This document shows positions 1 to 5,502 of a stretch of DNA of 10,585 nt, in pieces. Below the pieces are notes generated by a model. The model did no database searches and was not told the DNA's origin. It worked only from the letters and a program-made list of their open reading frames with translations. A program made the position numbers and the translations under genes. Position 1 is the first letter of the stretch, and every line of letters starts with the position of its first letter. The DNA lies in contig CADBOW010000035.1 of assembly GCA_902796375.1 (NCBI GenBank), positions 1 to 10,585 of the forward strand, given 5' to 3'. This DNA is from an uncultured Lachnospiraceae bacterium (lineage in GTDB: Bacteria; Bacillota; Clostridia; Lachnospirales; Lachnospiraceae).

Positions 1-567
1 ATGCTGGCAGTATGCGCCATGTCCCGGCTTACGCCGGGAAAAACCGCCATGTCCCGCTCATCGTCGGGACAGTCTGCTGATCCGGATTATGGCAGGGAGC
101 AGGTGGAGGATCCCCTCTATCTGGTGCTGGACGGAGTGCAGGACCCCGGAAATGTGGGGACCATCATCCGTACAGCGGAGGCTGTGGGCGCGGCAGGCGT
201 GATCCTCAGCCGAACCTCGGCAGATCCCTACAGTCCGAAGGTGGTTCGGAGTACCATGGGAACCATATTCCGTGTTCCGATCCGGATTGAGGAGGAGCTT
301 CCGGCAGCACTGGATGCGCTGAAGGAGAAGGGGGTACGGATCTGCGGAACCCATCTGTCGGGAACGGAATTCTATGATGCGGATCTGACCGGCCCCCTTG
401 CCTTTCTCATCGGAAATGAGGGGAAGGGCCTGACGCCGGAGACGGCGGCGAAGGCGGATGTGCTTCTGAAAATCCCCATGGAGGGAGATGTAGAGTCTCT
501 GAATGCAGCTGTCAGCTGCTCTGTGGTGGCATATGAAGCATACAGACAACGCAGGAAAAATGGCTGA
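1..567 (+). CDS. TrmH/SpoU-family RNA 2'-O-methyltransferase, 5'-truncated by window
   Basis: Probable rRNA or tRNA 2'-O-ribose methyltransferase of the SPOUT superfamily, using S-adenosylmethionine. All three SpoU motifs are visible (numbered from base 1): motif 1 around residues 42-60 (LDGVQDPGNVGTIIRTAE, Asn51, Arg57), motif 2 at 135-144 (FLIGNEGKGL) and motif 3 at 158-172 (IPMEGDVESLNAAVS), where the trefoil-knot cofactor site forms. Complete family members are about 250-270 aa with an N-terminal L30e-like RNA-binding domain. Here only the catalytic domain is present, and residues 1-4 (MLAV) resemble the end of that N-terminal domain, so the ATG at base 1 is probably internal and the gene begins upstream. 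The linker at residues 6-25 is a two-copy 10-residue repeat not typical of the family (see the repeat entry). The RNA target cannot be read from the sequence. No clear terminator follows. Confidence 0.88.
   Translation: MLAVCAMSRLTPGKTAMSRSSSGQSADPDYGREQVEDPLYLVLDGVQDPGNVGTIIRTAEAVGAAGVILSRTSADPYSPKVVRSTMGTIFRVPIRIEEELPAALDALKEKGVRICGTHLSGTEFYDADLTGPLAFLIGNEGKGLTPETAAKADVLLKIPMEGDVESLNAAVSCSVVAYEAYRQRRKNG
15..74 (+). repeat. Two 30-bp imperfect tandem repeats with hairpins, inside the methyltransferase linker
   Basis: Units lie at 15-44 and 45-74 and both begin CGCCATGTCCCG. Unit 1 holds a perfect 7-bp inverted repeat (TCCCGGC at 22-28, GCCGGGA at 33-39). Unit 2 holds another (TGTCCCG at 50-56, CGGGACA at 65-71). 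The 30-bp period equals ten codons, so the frame is kept, and each unit encodes AMSR followed by a Gly/Ser/Thr-rich stretch. The arms differ in sequence between units while pairing is kept. Confidence 0.75.
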
Positions 568-581
568 TACGAAAAGTTTGT

Positions 582-598
582 ACATTTTTAGAAAATGT
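582..598. promoter_or_regulatory. AT-rich 7-bp palindrome, possible operator upstream of the BlaI-type gene
   Basis: ACATTTT (582-588) and AAAATGT (592-598) form a perfect inverted repeat around TAG. It lies 66 bp upstream of the repressor start, next to weak -10-like hexamers (TATACA at 600-605, TAGAAT at 624-629). BlaI/MecI-type repressors commonly bind palindromes near their own promoters, but the usual closely spaced TACA/TGTA arrangement is not clearly present, so autoregulation is only a guess. Confidence 0.3.
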
Positions 599-663
599 CT
601 ATACAAAAATAGAATAAATTCGATAGAATAGTGTACAGGTGAGGGTGAAAGAAAGGAATCATC

Positions 664-1047
664 ATGTACGAGAAAGTCATTTTATCCGAGTGTGAGATGG
701 TAACCATGCGGTGCGTATGGAATCTGGGAAAGAACGCGACAGCATTTAACGTGATCAACATGCTGGCGGAGGATTATGGCCTGGTCTATAAGGAGACCAC
801 GGTATACACATTTCTGAAGAAGCTGAAGGAGAAGGGCTTCCTGGATACCTTCCGGAGAGGCGTGACCTACTATGTTCCGAGAGTGGAGGAGTCGGTATAT
901 CTGAAGGAGATGGCCAAGCGGCTGGTGAATTTCTGGTATAACGGAAATGCGGCAGATGCAGCAGAGGCGGTGCTGGAGGGAGAGAATCTGACCAGGAAGG
1001 AACAGAAGCAGGTTCGGGACGCTTTGAAGAAGACCGGAGAATCCTGA
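664..1047 (+). CDS. BlaI/MecI/CopY-family winged-helix transcriptional repressor
   Basis: A 127-aa protein matching the Penicillinase_R family in length and pattern. The N-terminal winged-helix DNA-binding domain spans about residues 8-72, with the family-like EMVTMRCVW helix near residue 11, the recognition segment KETTVYTFLKKLKEKGFL and the wing RRGVTYYVPRV. The rest should be the helical dimerisation region. Known members repress beta-lactamase, mec or copper-export genes and are released when a BlaR1/MecR1 membrane protease cleaves them. No such sensor, beta-lactamase or copper ATPase lies nearby, so this is an orphan regulator of unknown target. The ATG at 664 has a GAAAGGA Shine-Dalgarno at about 651-657. 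The gene stops just before the dapA promoter and is probably a separate transcript. Confidence 0.82.
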   Translation: MYEKVILSECEMVTMRCVWNLGKNATAFNVINMLAEDYGLVYKETTVYTFLKKLKEKGFLDTFRRGVTYYVPRVEESVYLKEMAKRLVNFWYNGNAADAAEAVLEGENLTRKEQKQVRDALKKTGES

Positions 1048-1067
1048 GCCCGGGTTGGATAAATCCG

Positions 1068-1096
1068 TTGACACGGATATACAGGAATGCTATAAT
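1068..1096 (+). promoter_or_regulatory. Consensus sigma-A promoter for the lysine-riboswitch/dapA transcript
   Basis: The -35 box TTGACA (1068-1073) and -10 box TATAAT (1091-1096) are both perfect and separated by exactly 17 bp. Transcription should begin near 1102-1105, a few bases before the riboswitch. The match is strong enough to expect high basal expression, leaving control to the leader RNA. Confidence 0.92.
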
Positions 1097-1109
1097 TTCA
1101 GAAAGTTTT

Positions 1110-1274
1110 AAGTAGAGGCGCGGTGATCATGAGTCACACATCCGTAGGTGCTGACAGCCGTTGGATGGATGTGTAAAAGGGGAAACCGCCGAAGTTGGTT
1201 CGGACGTCAGAACGGATCTGCTGGGTCTGCAGTGAAGAACTGCAGGACTGTCACCGTAAGGTGGAGTGCTACTT
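1110..1274 (+). ncRNA. Lysine riboswitch (L box) aptamer
   Basis: This leader carries the L-box core elements. P1 closes perfectly between AAGTAG (1110-1115) and CTACTT (1269-1274). The conserved AGAGGCGC follows the 5' P1 strand, GCCGAAG lies at 1188-1194, and the typical 3' block GGAGTGCTAC comes before P1 closes. P4 is visible as CTGCAG (1227-1232) pairing with CTGCAG (1240-1245), and P5 as CACC-GTAA-GGTG (1252-1263). The position directly ahead of dapA fits L boxes of other Firmicutes, which repress lysine biosynthesis or transport genes when lysine is bound. Identification is by motif and structure; no covariance search was run. Confidence 0.92.
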
Positions 1275-1306
1275 CGGGTAAAACCCCCAGAATAAGGGCT
1301 TTTATT

Positions 1307-1340
1307 TCGGGATAGTGCTTCGCTATCCCGATTTCATATT
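1307..1340 (+). terminator. Likely riboswitch-controlled intrinsic terminator ahead of dapA
   Basis: CGGGATAG (1308-1315) pairs perfectly with CTATCCCG (1323-1330), extended by one T-A pair, and is followed by a T-rich but interrupted tract (1332-1340). It lies 33 nt after the aptamer and just before the dapA Shine-Dalgarno, the expected place for an L-box expression platform. TCGGG (1274-1278), at the edge of P1, could pair with CCCGA (1327-1331) as a short competing antiterminator. The weak T-tract leaves the termination mechanism likely but unproven. Confidence 0.65.
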
Positions 1341-1356
1341 ATAAGGAGGAGAAGAA

Positions 1357-2244
1357 ATGTCTATTTTTAAGGGATCAGGAGTTGCACTGGTAACACCGTT
1401 TAAGGAGAATCTTGATGTGGATTATGATCAGCTGAGAAAGCTGGCGAACTGGCATGTGGAGCACGGTACGGATGCCATCATCGTGTGCGGAACCACAGGA
1501 GAAGCATCCACTCTGACAGAGGAAGAGCATTCGGAATGTATCGCAGTCGTTGCGGAGGAAGTGAACGGACGGATTCCGGTGATCGCGGGAACCGGCTCCA
1601 ATGCCACCTATACCGCAGTCAAGCTGTCCAAGGAAGCGGAGACCAGCGGCGTGGACGGACTGCTTATCGTAACACCGTATTATAATAAGGCTACCCAGCA
1701 GGGTCTGATCCGGCATTACACCGAGATCGCCGAAGCAGTATCGCTTCCGATCATCATGTATAACGTACCCAGCCGGACGGGCTGTAACATCCTTCCTGCC
1801 ACAGCGGCTAAGCTGGCAAAGGAAGTGGATAATATCGTAGCCATCAAGGAGGCGTCCGGAAATATTTCACAGATCGCCGACCTTGCAGCCATGGCGGACG
1901 GATGCATTGATATTTATTCCGGAAATGATGATCAGGTGCTTCCGCTGCTTGCACTGGGCGGAATCGGAGTAATCTCTGTAACCGCAAATATCATTCCCGA
2001 GGATACCCATAAGCTGGTTCAGTCCTTCCTGGACGGAGATATCCAGGAGTCCCGCAGACTGCAGCTGAAGGCTATGGAGCTCTGCCATGCTCTGTTCTGC
2101 GAAGTAAACCCGATCCCGGTGAAGAAGGCCGTGGAGCTGATGGGCCTTTGCAACGGCTATGTACGTATGCCCATGACTGAAATGGAGCCGAAGAATGTGG
2201 AGCGCCTGAGAAAGGCCATGCAGGAATATGGATGCCTGGCATGA
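1357..2244 (+). CDS. dapA: 4-hydroxy-tetrahydrodipicolinate synthase
   Basis: Condenses pyruvate with aspartate semialdehyde, the first committed step to diaminopimelate and lysine. The 295-aa length is normal for this (beta/alpha)8-barrel class I aldolase. Visible active-site residues are the GTTGE loop with Thr46 and Thr47, YNVPSRTG at 135-142 (Tyr135 proton relay, Arg140 substrate binding) and the Schiff-base Lys164 in IKEASGN. The cytoplasmic enzyme is usually a tetramer. The ATG has a strong AAGGAGG (1343-1349) seven bases upstream. It is the first gene behind the lysine riboswitch, so expression should fall when lysine is abundant. The stop at 2242-2244 sits at the edge of an inserted repeat block: a 12-bp copy of the gene's end recurs at 2411-2422, and joining there would give a product six residues longer, ending TVKNNQ. 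Confidence 0.97.
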   Translation: MSIFKGSGVALVTPFKENLDVDYDQLRKLANWHVEHGTDAIIVCGTTGEASTLTEEEHSECIAVVAEEVNGRIPVIAGTGSNATYTAVKLSKEAETSGVDGLLIVTPYYNKATQQGLIRHYTEIAEAVSLPIIMYNVPSRTGCNILPATAAKLAKEVDNIVAIKEASGNISQIADLAAMADGCIDIYSGNDDQVLPLLALGGIGVISVTANIIPEDTHKLVQSFLDGDIQESRRLQLKAMELCHALFCEVNPIPVKKAVELMGLCNGYVRMPMTEMEPKNVERLRKAMQEYGCLA

Positions 2245-2261
2245 GCCGGGCACAGCTACGA

Positions 2262-2303
2262 ATCACCCTTTGGGGTGAGCTCGCTCACTCCCCAAAGGGT
2301 GAT
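2262..2303. repeat. 42-nt near-perfect hairpin in the dapA-dapB gap
   Basis: ATCACCCTTTGGGG (2262-2275) pairs perfectly with CCCCAAAGGGTGAT (2290-2303). A further TGAG/CTCA pair (2276-2279 with 2284-2287) closes a CTCG loop, with a two-base bulge at 2288-2289. No T-tract follows, so it is not a typical intrinsic terminator. It may act as an RNA processing or stability element in the dapA-dapB message, or be part of a repeat element. Confidence 0.75.
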
Positions 2304-2315
2304 GAAGTAGATGTA

Positions 2316-2417
2316 TGCGGCGACGCCGCGACATCGACGGACACGGAGTGTCCGGAGAGGGATGCCTGCGGCGACGCCGCGACATCGACGGACGCGGAGT
2401 GTCCGGAGAGGGATGCC
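2316..2417. repeat. Two 51-bp tandem repeats, 50 of 51 bases identical
   Basis: Units at 2316-2366 and 2367-2417 differ by one base (A at 2342, G at 2393). Each carries a GCGGCG-A-CGCCGC palindrome and a second hairpin. In unit 1 the second hairpin is CGGACAC-GGA-GTGTCCG (2337-2353). In unit 2 the single difference turns an A-U pair into a G-U wobble, so the RNA stem survives. The 51-bp period is 17 codons and stays open in several frames, but no credible start site was seen, so this is treated as non-coding. There are no unique spacers, so it is not CRISPR-like. Confidence 0.85.
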
Positions 2418-2453
2418 TGGCAACCGTAAAGAACAATCAGTGAGGAAATAGAT

Positions 2454-3218
2454 ATGACAAGAATCATCATGCACGGCGCAAACGGCCGTATGGGAAAGGT
2501 AATCACCGAACTGGCTGCAGGAGATCCGGATGTGGAGATCGTGGCGGGAGTGGACATCGCTCCCGGAGATGCACCCTATCCGATCTACACCTGCCTTTCG
2601 GATGTGAAGGAAGAGGCGGATGTGATCATAGATTTCTCCTCCTCAAAGATCGTGGATCAGCTGCTGGAGACGGCAGCTGAGAAGAATCTCCCGGTAGTGC
2701 TCTGTACCACCGGACTTTCCGAGGAACAGCTGGCAAATGTACGTAAGAAGTCTCAGCAGATCGCCATCCTGAAGTCAGGAAATATGAGCCTCGGGATCAA
2801 TACGCTGACCGGCCTTCTGAAGGAGGCCACAAAGGTGTTCGGTGATGCGGGCTTCGATGTGGAGATCGTGGAACGCCATCACAATCAGAAGCTGGATGCA
2901 CCCAGCGGAACCGCGATCATGCTGGCAGATGCCATCAATGAGGCGGCCGGCGGCAGATATGAATATATCTATGACCGCAGTCAGCGCCGTGAGAAGCGTG
3001 ACAAAAAGGAACTGGGGATCTCCGCAGTGCGCGGTGGAACCATACCCGGTACACATGAGATCATTTTTGCCGGACCGGATGAGGTGATCGAACTCCGTCA
3101 TATAGCATATTCCCGGAGCATTTTCGGAAATGGTGCCATCAGTGCCGCTAAATACCTGGCAGGACGGGAACCGGGACTTTATGATATGAATGACGTGATC
3201 GCAGCTCTGCAGTCATAG
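2454..3218 (+). CDS. dapB: 4-hydroxy-tetrahydrodipicolinate reductase
   Basis: Reduces the DapA product to tetrahydrodipicolinate with NAD(P)H, the second step of the diaminopimelate/lysine branch. The 254-aa protein has the N-terminal Rossmann motif GANGRMG (residues 8-14), the CTTGLS segment near 84-89 and the family signature ERHHNQKLDAPSGTA (140-154), with His142/His143 and Lys146 at the catalytic and substrate site. Length is slightly under the usual 260-270 aa but nothing essential appears missing. GAGGAAA (2442-2448) lies just before the ATG. The gene is separated from dapA by the 209-nt repeat block rather than the short gap expected in an operon. I see no new promoter there, so co-transcription from the riboswitch promoter is likely but the block could alter read-through or RNA stability. 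Confidence 0.97.
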   Translation: MTRIIMHGANGRMGKVITELAAGDPDVEIVAGVDIAPGDAPYPIYTCLSDVKEEADVIIDFSSSKIVDQLLETAAEKNLPVVLCTTGLSEEQLANVRKKSQQIAILKSGNMSLGINTLTGLLKEATKVFGDAGFDVEIVERHHNQKLDAPSGTAIMLADAINEAAGGRYEYIYDRSQRREKRDKKELGISAVRGGTIPGTHEIIFAGPDEVIELRHIAYSRSIFGNGAISAAKYLAGREPGLYDMNDVIAALQS

Positions 3219-3260
3219 GGCTACAGCGGTCATAAAACCGGGACGTACGAGAGGTGGATT

Positions 3261-3584
3261 ATGTATCAGGACGCGGTAGTGCTGTGCAGCGCATCGCATT
3301 ATGCGAAAAAGTTTTATCTGAATCCCGATTTTGAGGGCCTTCCGGAACAGGTGAAGCAGGAGCTTAAGATCATGTGTGTACTTTACACAGAGGATGTGGG
3401 CGGGATCATTCTCCTGATCTTTGATGAGAAGGGGAACCTGAATATCACCACGGAAGCAGATGAGGGGGATCTTCTGTTCGATGAGATCGGAAGCCACCTT
3501 GTGGTGAAGCGGATGCGCGAAGAGAAAAGAGAGCTGTTTCAGCAGCTGGAGGAGTATTATTCCGTATTCTTTCTGAATGAATAA
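3261..3584 (+). CDS. Conserved small protein of unknown function (DUF6145-like)
   Basis: A 107-aa acidic, soluble-looking protein with no signal peptide or membrane segment. It has a well-behaved composition and conserved-looking blocks: VVLCSASHYAKKFYLNPDF near the start, LPEQVKQELKIMCVLYTEDVGG (about 28-49), a central FDEKGNLNI strand, LLFDEIGSHLV, and a charged C-terminal helix ending YYSVFFLNE. From memory this resembles the DUF6145 family of clostridial proteins. That assignment is moderate and no function is known to me. GAGAGGTGG precedes the ATG at a good distance. It sits between dapB and coaX, 42 nt and 47 nt from its neighbours, so it is probably part of the same transcript. Confidence 0.8.
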   Translation: MYQDAVVLCSASHYAKKFYLNPDFEGLPEQVKQELKIMCVLYTEDVGGIILLIFDEKGNLNITTEADEGDLLFDEIGSHLVVKRMREEKRELFQQLEEYYSVFFLNE

Positions 3585-3631
3585 TCTCCGAAGATCTGTA
3601 TAGTAAGACCGGCATACAGGGAGATATTACC

Positions 3632-4396
3632 ATGCTATTTGCGATCGATGTAGGAAATACAAATATCACAGTGGGTCTGTTTCGTGGAAAGGAACTGGTG
3701 AAGCAGTTCCGTATGATCACACAGACCTCCAGGACTTCGGATGAATACGGTGTGTTCCTGGGAGAGTGGCTGTCACTGAACGGATTTGAGATGAAGGATA
3801 TCACCGATGTGGCGATCTCCTCTGTAGTTCCGGATATCATGCACTCTCTGGTCAGCGGCATCATCAAGTACTTTGATGTGAAGCCGCTCATCGTGGCACC
3901 CGGTGTGAAGACCGGGATCCGGATATCCATTCCAAACCCCAGAGAGCTGGGAGCTGACCGTCTGGTGGACGCGGTAGCGGCATATGAAATGTATGGCGGT
4001 CCGGTGATCGTAGTGGATTTCGGAACCGCAACGACACACGATCTGGTATTGGAGGACGGAACCTTCTATGCAGGGGTGACATCCCCGGGAATCCGTCTTT
4101 CCGCCAACGCGCTCTGGACCGGCACCGCAAAGCTGCCGGAGGTTGAGATCAAGAAGGTGGAGACCGTTCTCGCCAGAGATACCGTTTCCAGTATGCAGGC
4201 GGGTATTTATTACGGATATATCGGTCAGACCGAGTATATCATCCGCAGACTGAAGGAAGAATCCAAACTGCAGGATCTGAAGGTTGTGGCAACCGGCGGA
4301 CTTGGCAAGCTGATCGCCGAATCCACGAAGGAGATCGATATCTATGATCCCGAGCTGACCCTGCATGGTCTGAGAATCATTTATGATAAACAGTAA
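3632..4396 (+). CDS. coaX: Type III pantothenate kinase
   Basis: Phosphorylates pantothenate with ATP, the first step of coenzyme A synthesis, in the cytoplasm. The 254-aa protein shows the ASKHA-fold signatures of the CoaX class: DVGNTN at residues 6-11 (phosphate-1 loop), GADR at 107-110 with Asp109 as the expected catalytic base, VVDFGTATT at 127-135 (phosphate-2 loop), and ATGGLGKLI near 220-228 (adenosine region). This type requires a monovalent cation and is normally insensitive to CoA feedback, unlike CoaA. AGGGAGA (3618-3624) precedes the ATG. The end overlaps dusB by 14 nt, indicating a tight, translationally coupled pair. Confidence 0.96.
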   Translation: MLFAIDVGNTNITVGLFRGKELVKQFRMITQTSRTSDEYGVFLGEWLSLNGFEMKDITDVAISSVVPDIMHSLVSGIIKYFDVKPLIVAPGVKTGIRISIPNPRELGADRLVDAVAAYEMYGGPVIVVDFGTATTHDLVLEDGTFYAGVTSPGIRLSANALWTGTAKLPEVEIKKVETVLARDTVSSMQAGIYYGYIGQTEYIIRRLKEESKLQDLKVVATGGLGKLIAESTKEIDIYDPELTLHGLRIIYDKQ

Positions 4397-5369
4397 AAAC
4401 ATGAATCAGAATCAATTTATCGGAAAATTAATCCTGGGACCGATGGCAGGCGTTACAGACCTGCCATTTCGTCTTCTCTGCAGAGAGTGCGGCGCGGATA
4501 TCGTGACCACGGAAATGATCAGTGCAAAGGGGCTTTACTACGGAAGTAAGAATACCCCGCCGCTGCTGGCCACGGAGGAAGGAGACCGTCCGGTGGGGGT
4601 GCAGCTCTTCGGAAGGGAACCGGAGCTGATGGCATCCGAGGCGGAGAAGCTCCTGGAAAAATATGCCTTCGATTTTGTGGATATCAACATGGGCTGTCCC
4701 ATGCCGAAGATCGTGAATAACGGGGAAGGCAGTGCGCTCCTGAAGGAACCCGGGGTGGCAGCGGAGGTGGTCCGTGTGATGGCCCGACGGCTGAAGGTTC
4801 CGGTAACGGTGAAGATCCGTGCCGGATTTGCCAGGGGAGAAAGGACAGCACCGGAGCTGGCGAAGCGTCTGGAACAGGCCGGCGCGGCAGCCATTGCCAT
4901 CCACGCCCGGACCAGGGAAGATTATTATCAGGGAGAGGCGGACTGGTCGGTGATCCGTGAGGTTCGACAGGCAGTGTCCCTGCCGGTGATCGGAAACGGA
5001 GATATACGGTGCGGTGCCGATGCGGCCCGGATGCTGGAAGAGACCGGCTGCCACAGCGTGATGATCGCCAGGGCGGCCCAGGGGAACCCCTGGATCTTCC
5101 GGGAGGTGAAGGCATATCTGAAGGACGGAAGCATCCTGCCCCATGCCACCGCGGAGGAACGGGCTGATTTTCTGATGAGACAGACGGTACGGATGCTGGA
5201 GGAGAAGGGAGAATATATAGGGATCCGGGAGATGCGGAAGCATGTGGCATGGTATACCCAGGGCCTGCCCGGTTCTGCGGCCCTGCGCAGGGAAGTGAAT
5301 CAGATCACCACGGAGGAGGAGCTGCTGGCATTGATCCGGAGGATCGGAGGTTGTGATACCTTATCGTAA
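4383..5369 (+). CDS. dusB: tRNA-dihydrouridine synthase, DusB-like
   Basis: FMN-dependent reductase converting uridines in tRNA to dihydrouridine. The 328-aa protein has the Dus fold: LGPMAGVTDLPFR at 18-30 (flavin-binding start of the TIM barrel), INMGCPMPK at 101-109 with catalytic Cys105, VKIRAG at 143-148 (Lys144), IHARTR at 173-178 (His174), GNGDI at 204-208 for FMN phosphate, and a C-terminal helical tRNA-binding region containing MRKHVAWYTQGLPG. The chosen ATG lies inside the end of coaX and lacks a strong Shine-Dalgarno, so start depends on coupling. A second in-frame ATG at 4401 is possible and would remove only six residues. The stop codon lies in the first of three TCGTAATA repeats. 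Confidence 0.93.
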   Translation: MINSKNMNQNQFIGKLILGPMAGVTDLPFRLLCRECGADIVTTEMISAKGLYYGSKNTPPLLATEEGDRPVGVQLFGREPELMASEAEKLLEKYAFDFVDINMGCPMPKIVNNGEGSALLKEPGVAAEVVRVMARRLKVPVTVKIRAGFARGERTAPELAKRLEQAGAAAIAIHARTREDYYQGEADWSVIREVRQAVSLPVIGNGDIRCGADAARMLEETGCHSVMIARAAQGNPWIFREVKAYLKDGSILPHATAEERADFLMRQTVRMLEEKGEYIGIREMRKHVAWYTQGLPGSAALRREVNQITTEEELLALIRRIGGCDTLS

Positions 5370-5393
5370 TATCGTCGTAATAGTGTCGTAATA
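5364..5393. repeat. Three TCGTAATA direct repeats spaced 11 bp apart
   Basis: Perfect 8-mers occur at 5364-5371, 5375-5382 and 5386-5393, one per DNA helical turn. The last ends 15 bp before the -35 box of the next promoter. The first overlaps the dusB stop codon. The phasing and position suggest a binding site for a regulator or an upstream element, though simple local duplication would also give this pattern. Confidence 0.7.
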
Positions 5394-5408
5394 GCGGGGT
5401 TCTTTCCC

Positions 5409-5437
5409 TTGACCGTTTTCCCTGAATCGCATATAAT
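5409..5437 (+). promoter_or_regulatory. Strong sigma-A promoter for the 3D-protein/thrC transcript
   Basis: TTGACC (5409-5414, five of six consensus) and TATAAT (5432-5437, perfect) are separated by 17 bp, giving transcription from about 5444 and a leader of about 60 nt. It sits right after dusB without a visible terminator between them, so some read-through from upstream is also expected. Confidence 0.9.
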
Positions 5438-5502
5438 AATAAGTTACGAAAGCAAAATAGCGGGATTGCCTGGAGGCGGAGACTCGGGAAAGGAGGCTGC
5501 AA

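Larger units (their letters stand above)
2230..2422 (+). repeat. Insert-like block flanked by a 12-bp direct repeat between dapA and dapB
   Basis: GGATGCCTGGCA occurs at 2230-2241, at the end of dapA, and again at 2411-2422. Between them lie 169 bp holding a long hairpin and a 51-bp tandem repeat. The arrangement looks like a target-site duplication around a small non-autonomous element, although recombination between repeats is also possible because part of the 12-mer (GGATGCCTG) also occurs at the repeat-unit junction (2360-2368). No transposase is encoded. Confidence 0.6.

Noticed and set aside
582..605. Canonical Bla/Mec operator or intrinsic terminator after the methyltransferase gene
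   Set aside because: The TACA and TGTA half-sites are not at the usual close spacing, and the palindrome is AT-rich with no T-tract after it. It is kept only as a weak possible operator.
2316..2417. CRISPR-like array
   Set aside because: The two 51-bp units are directly adjacent with no unique spacers, and no cas gene is present.
2232..2429. Open frame of 65 codons through the dapA-dapB repeats, containing a 17-residue repeat
   Set aside because: It starts inside dapA, has no Shine-Dalgarno, and the repeat is open in several frames on both strands because the period is a multiple of three and lacks stops. Composition follows the repeat rather than a protein.
4428..5243. Minus-strand open frames opposite dusB
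   Set aside because: They are shadows of the dusB codon pattern, with no domain, ribosome site or promoter, while dusB carries every family motif.
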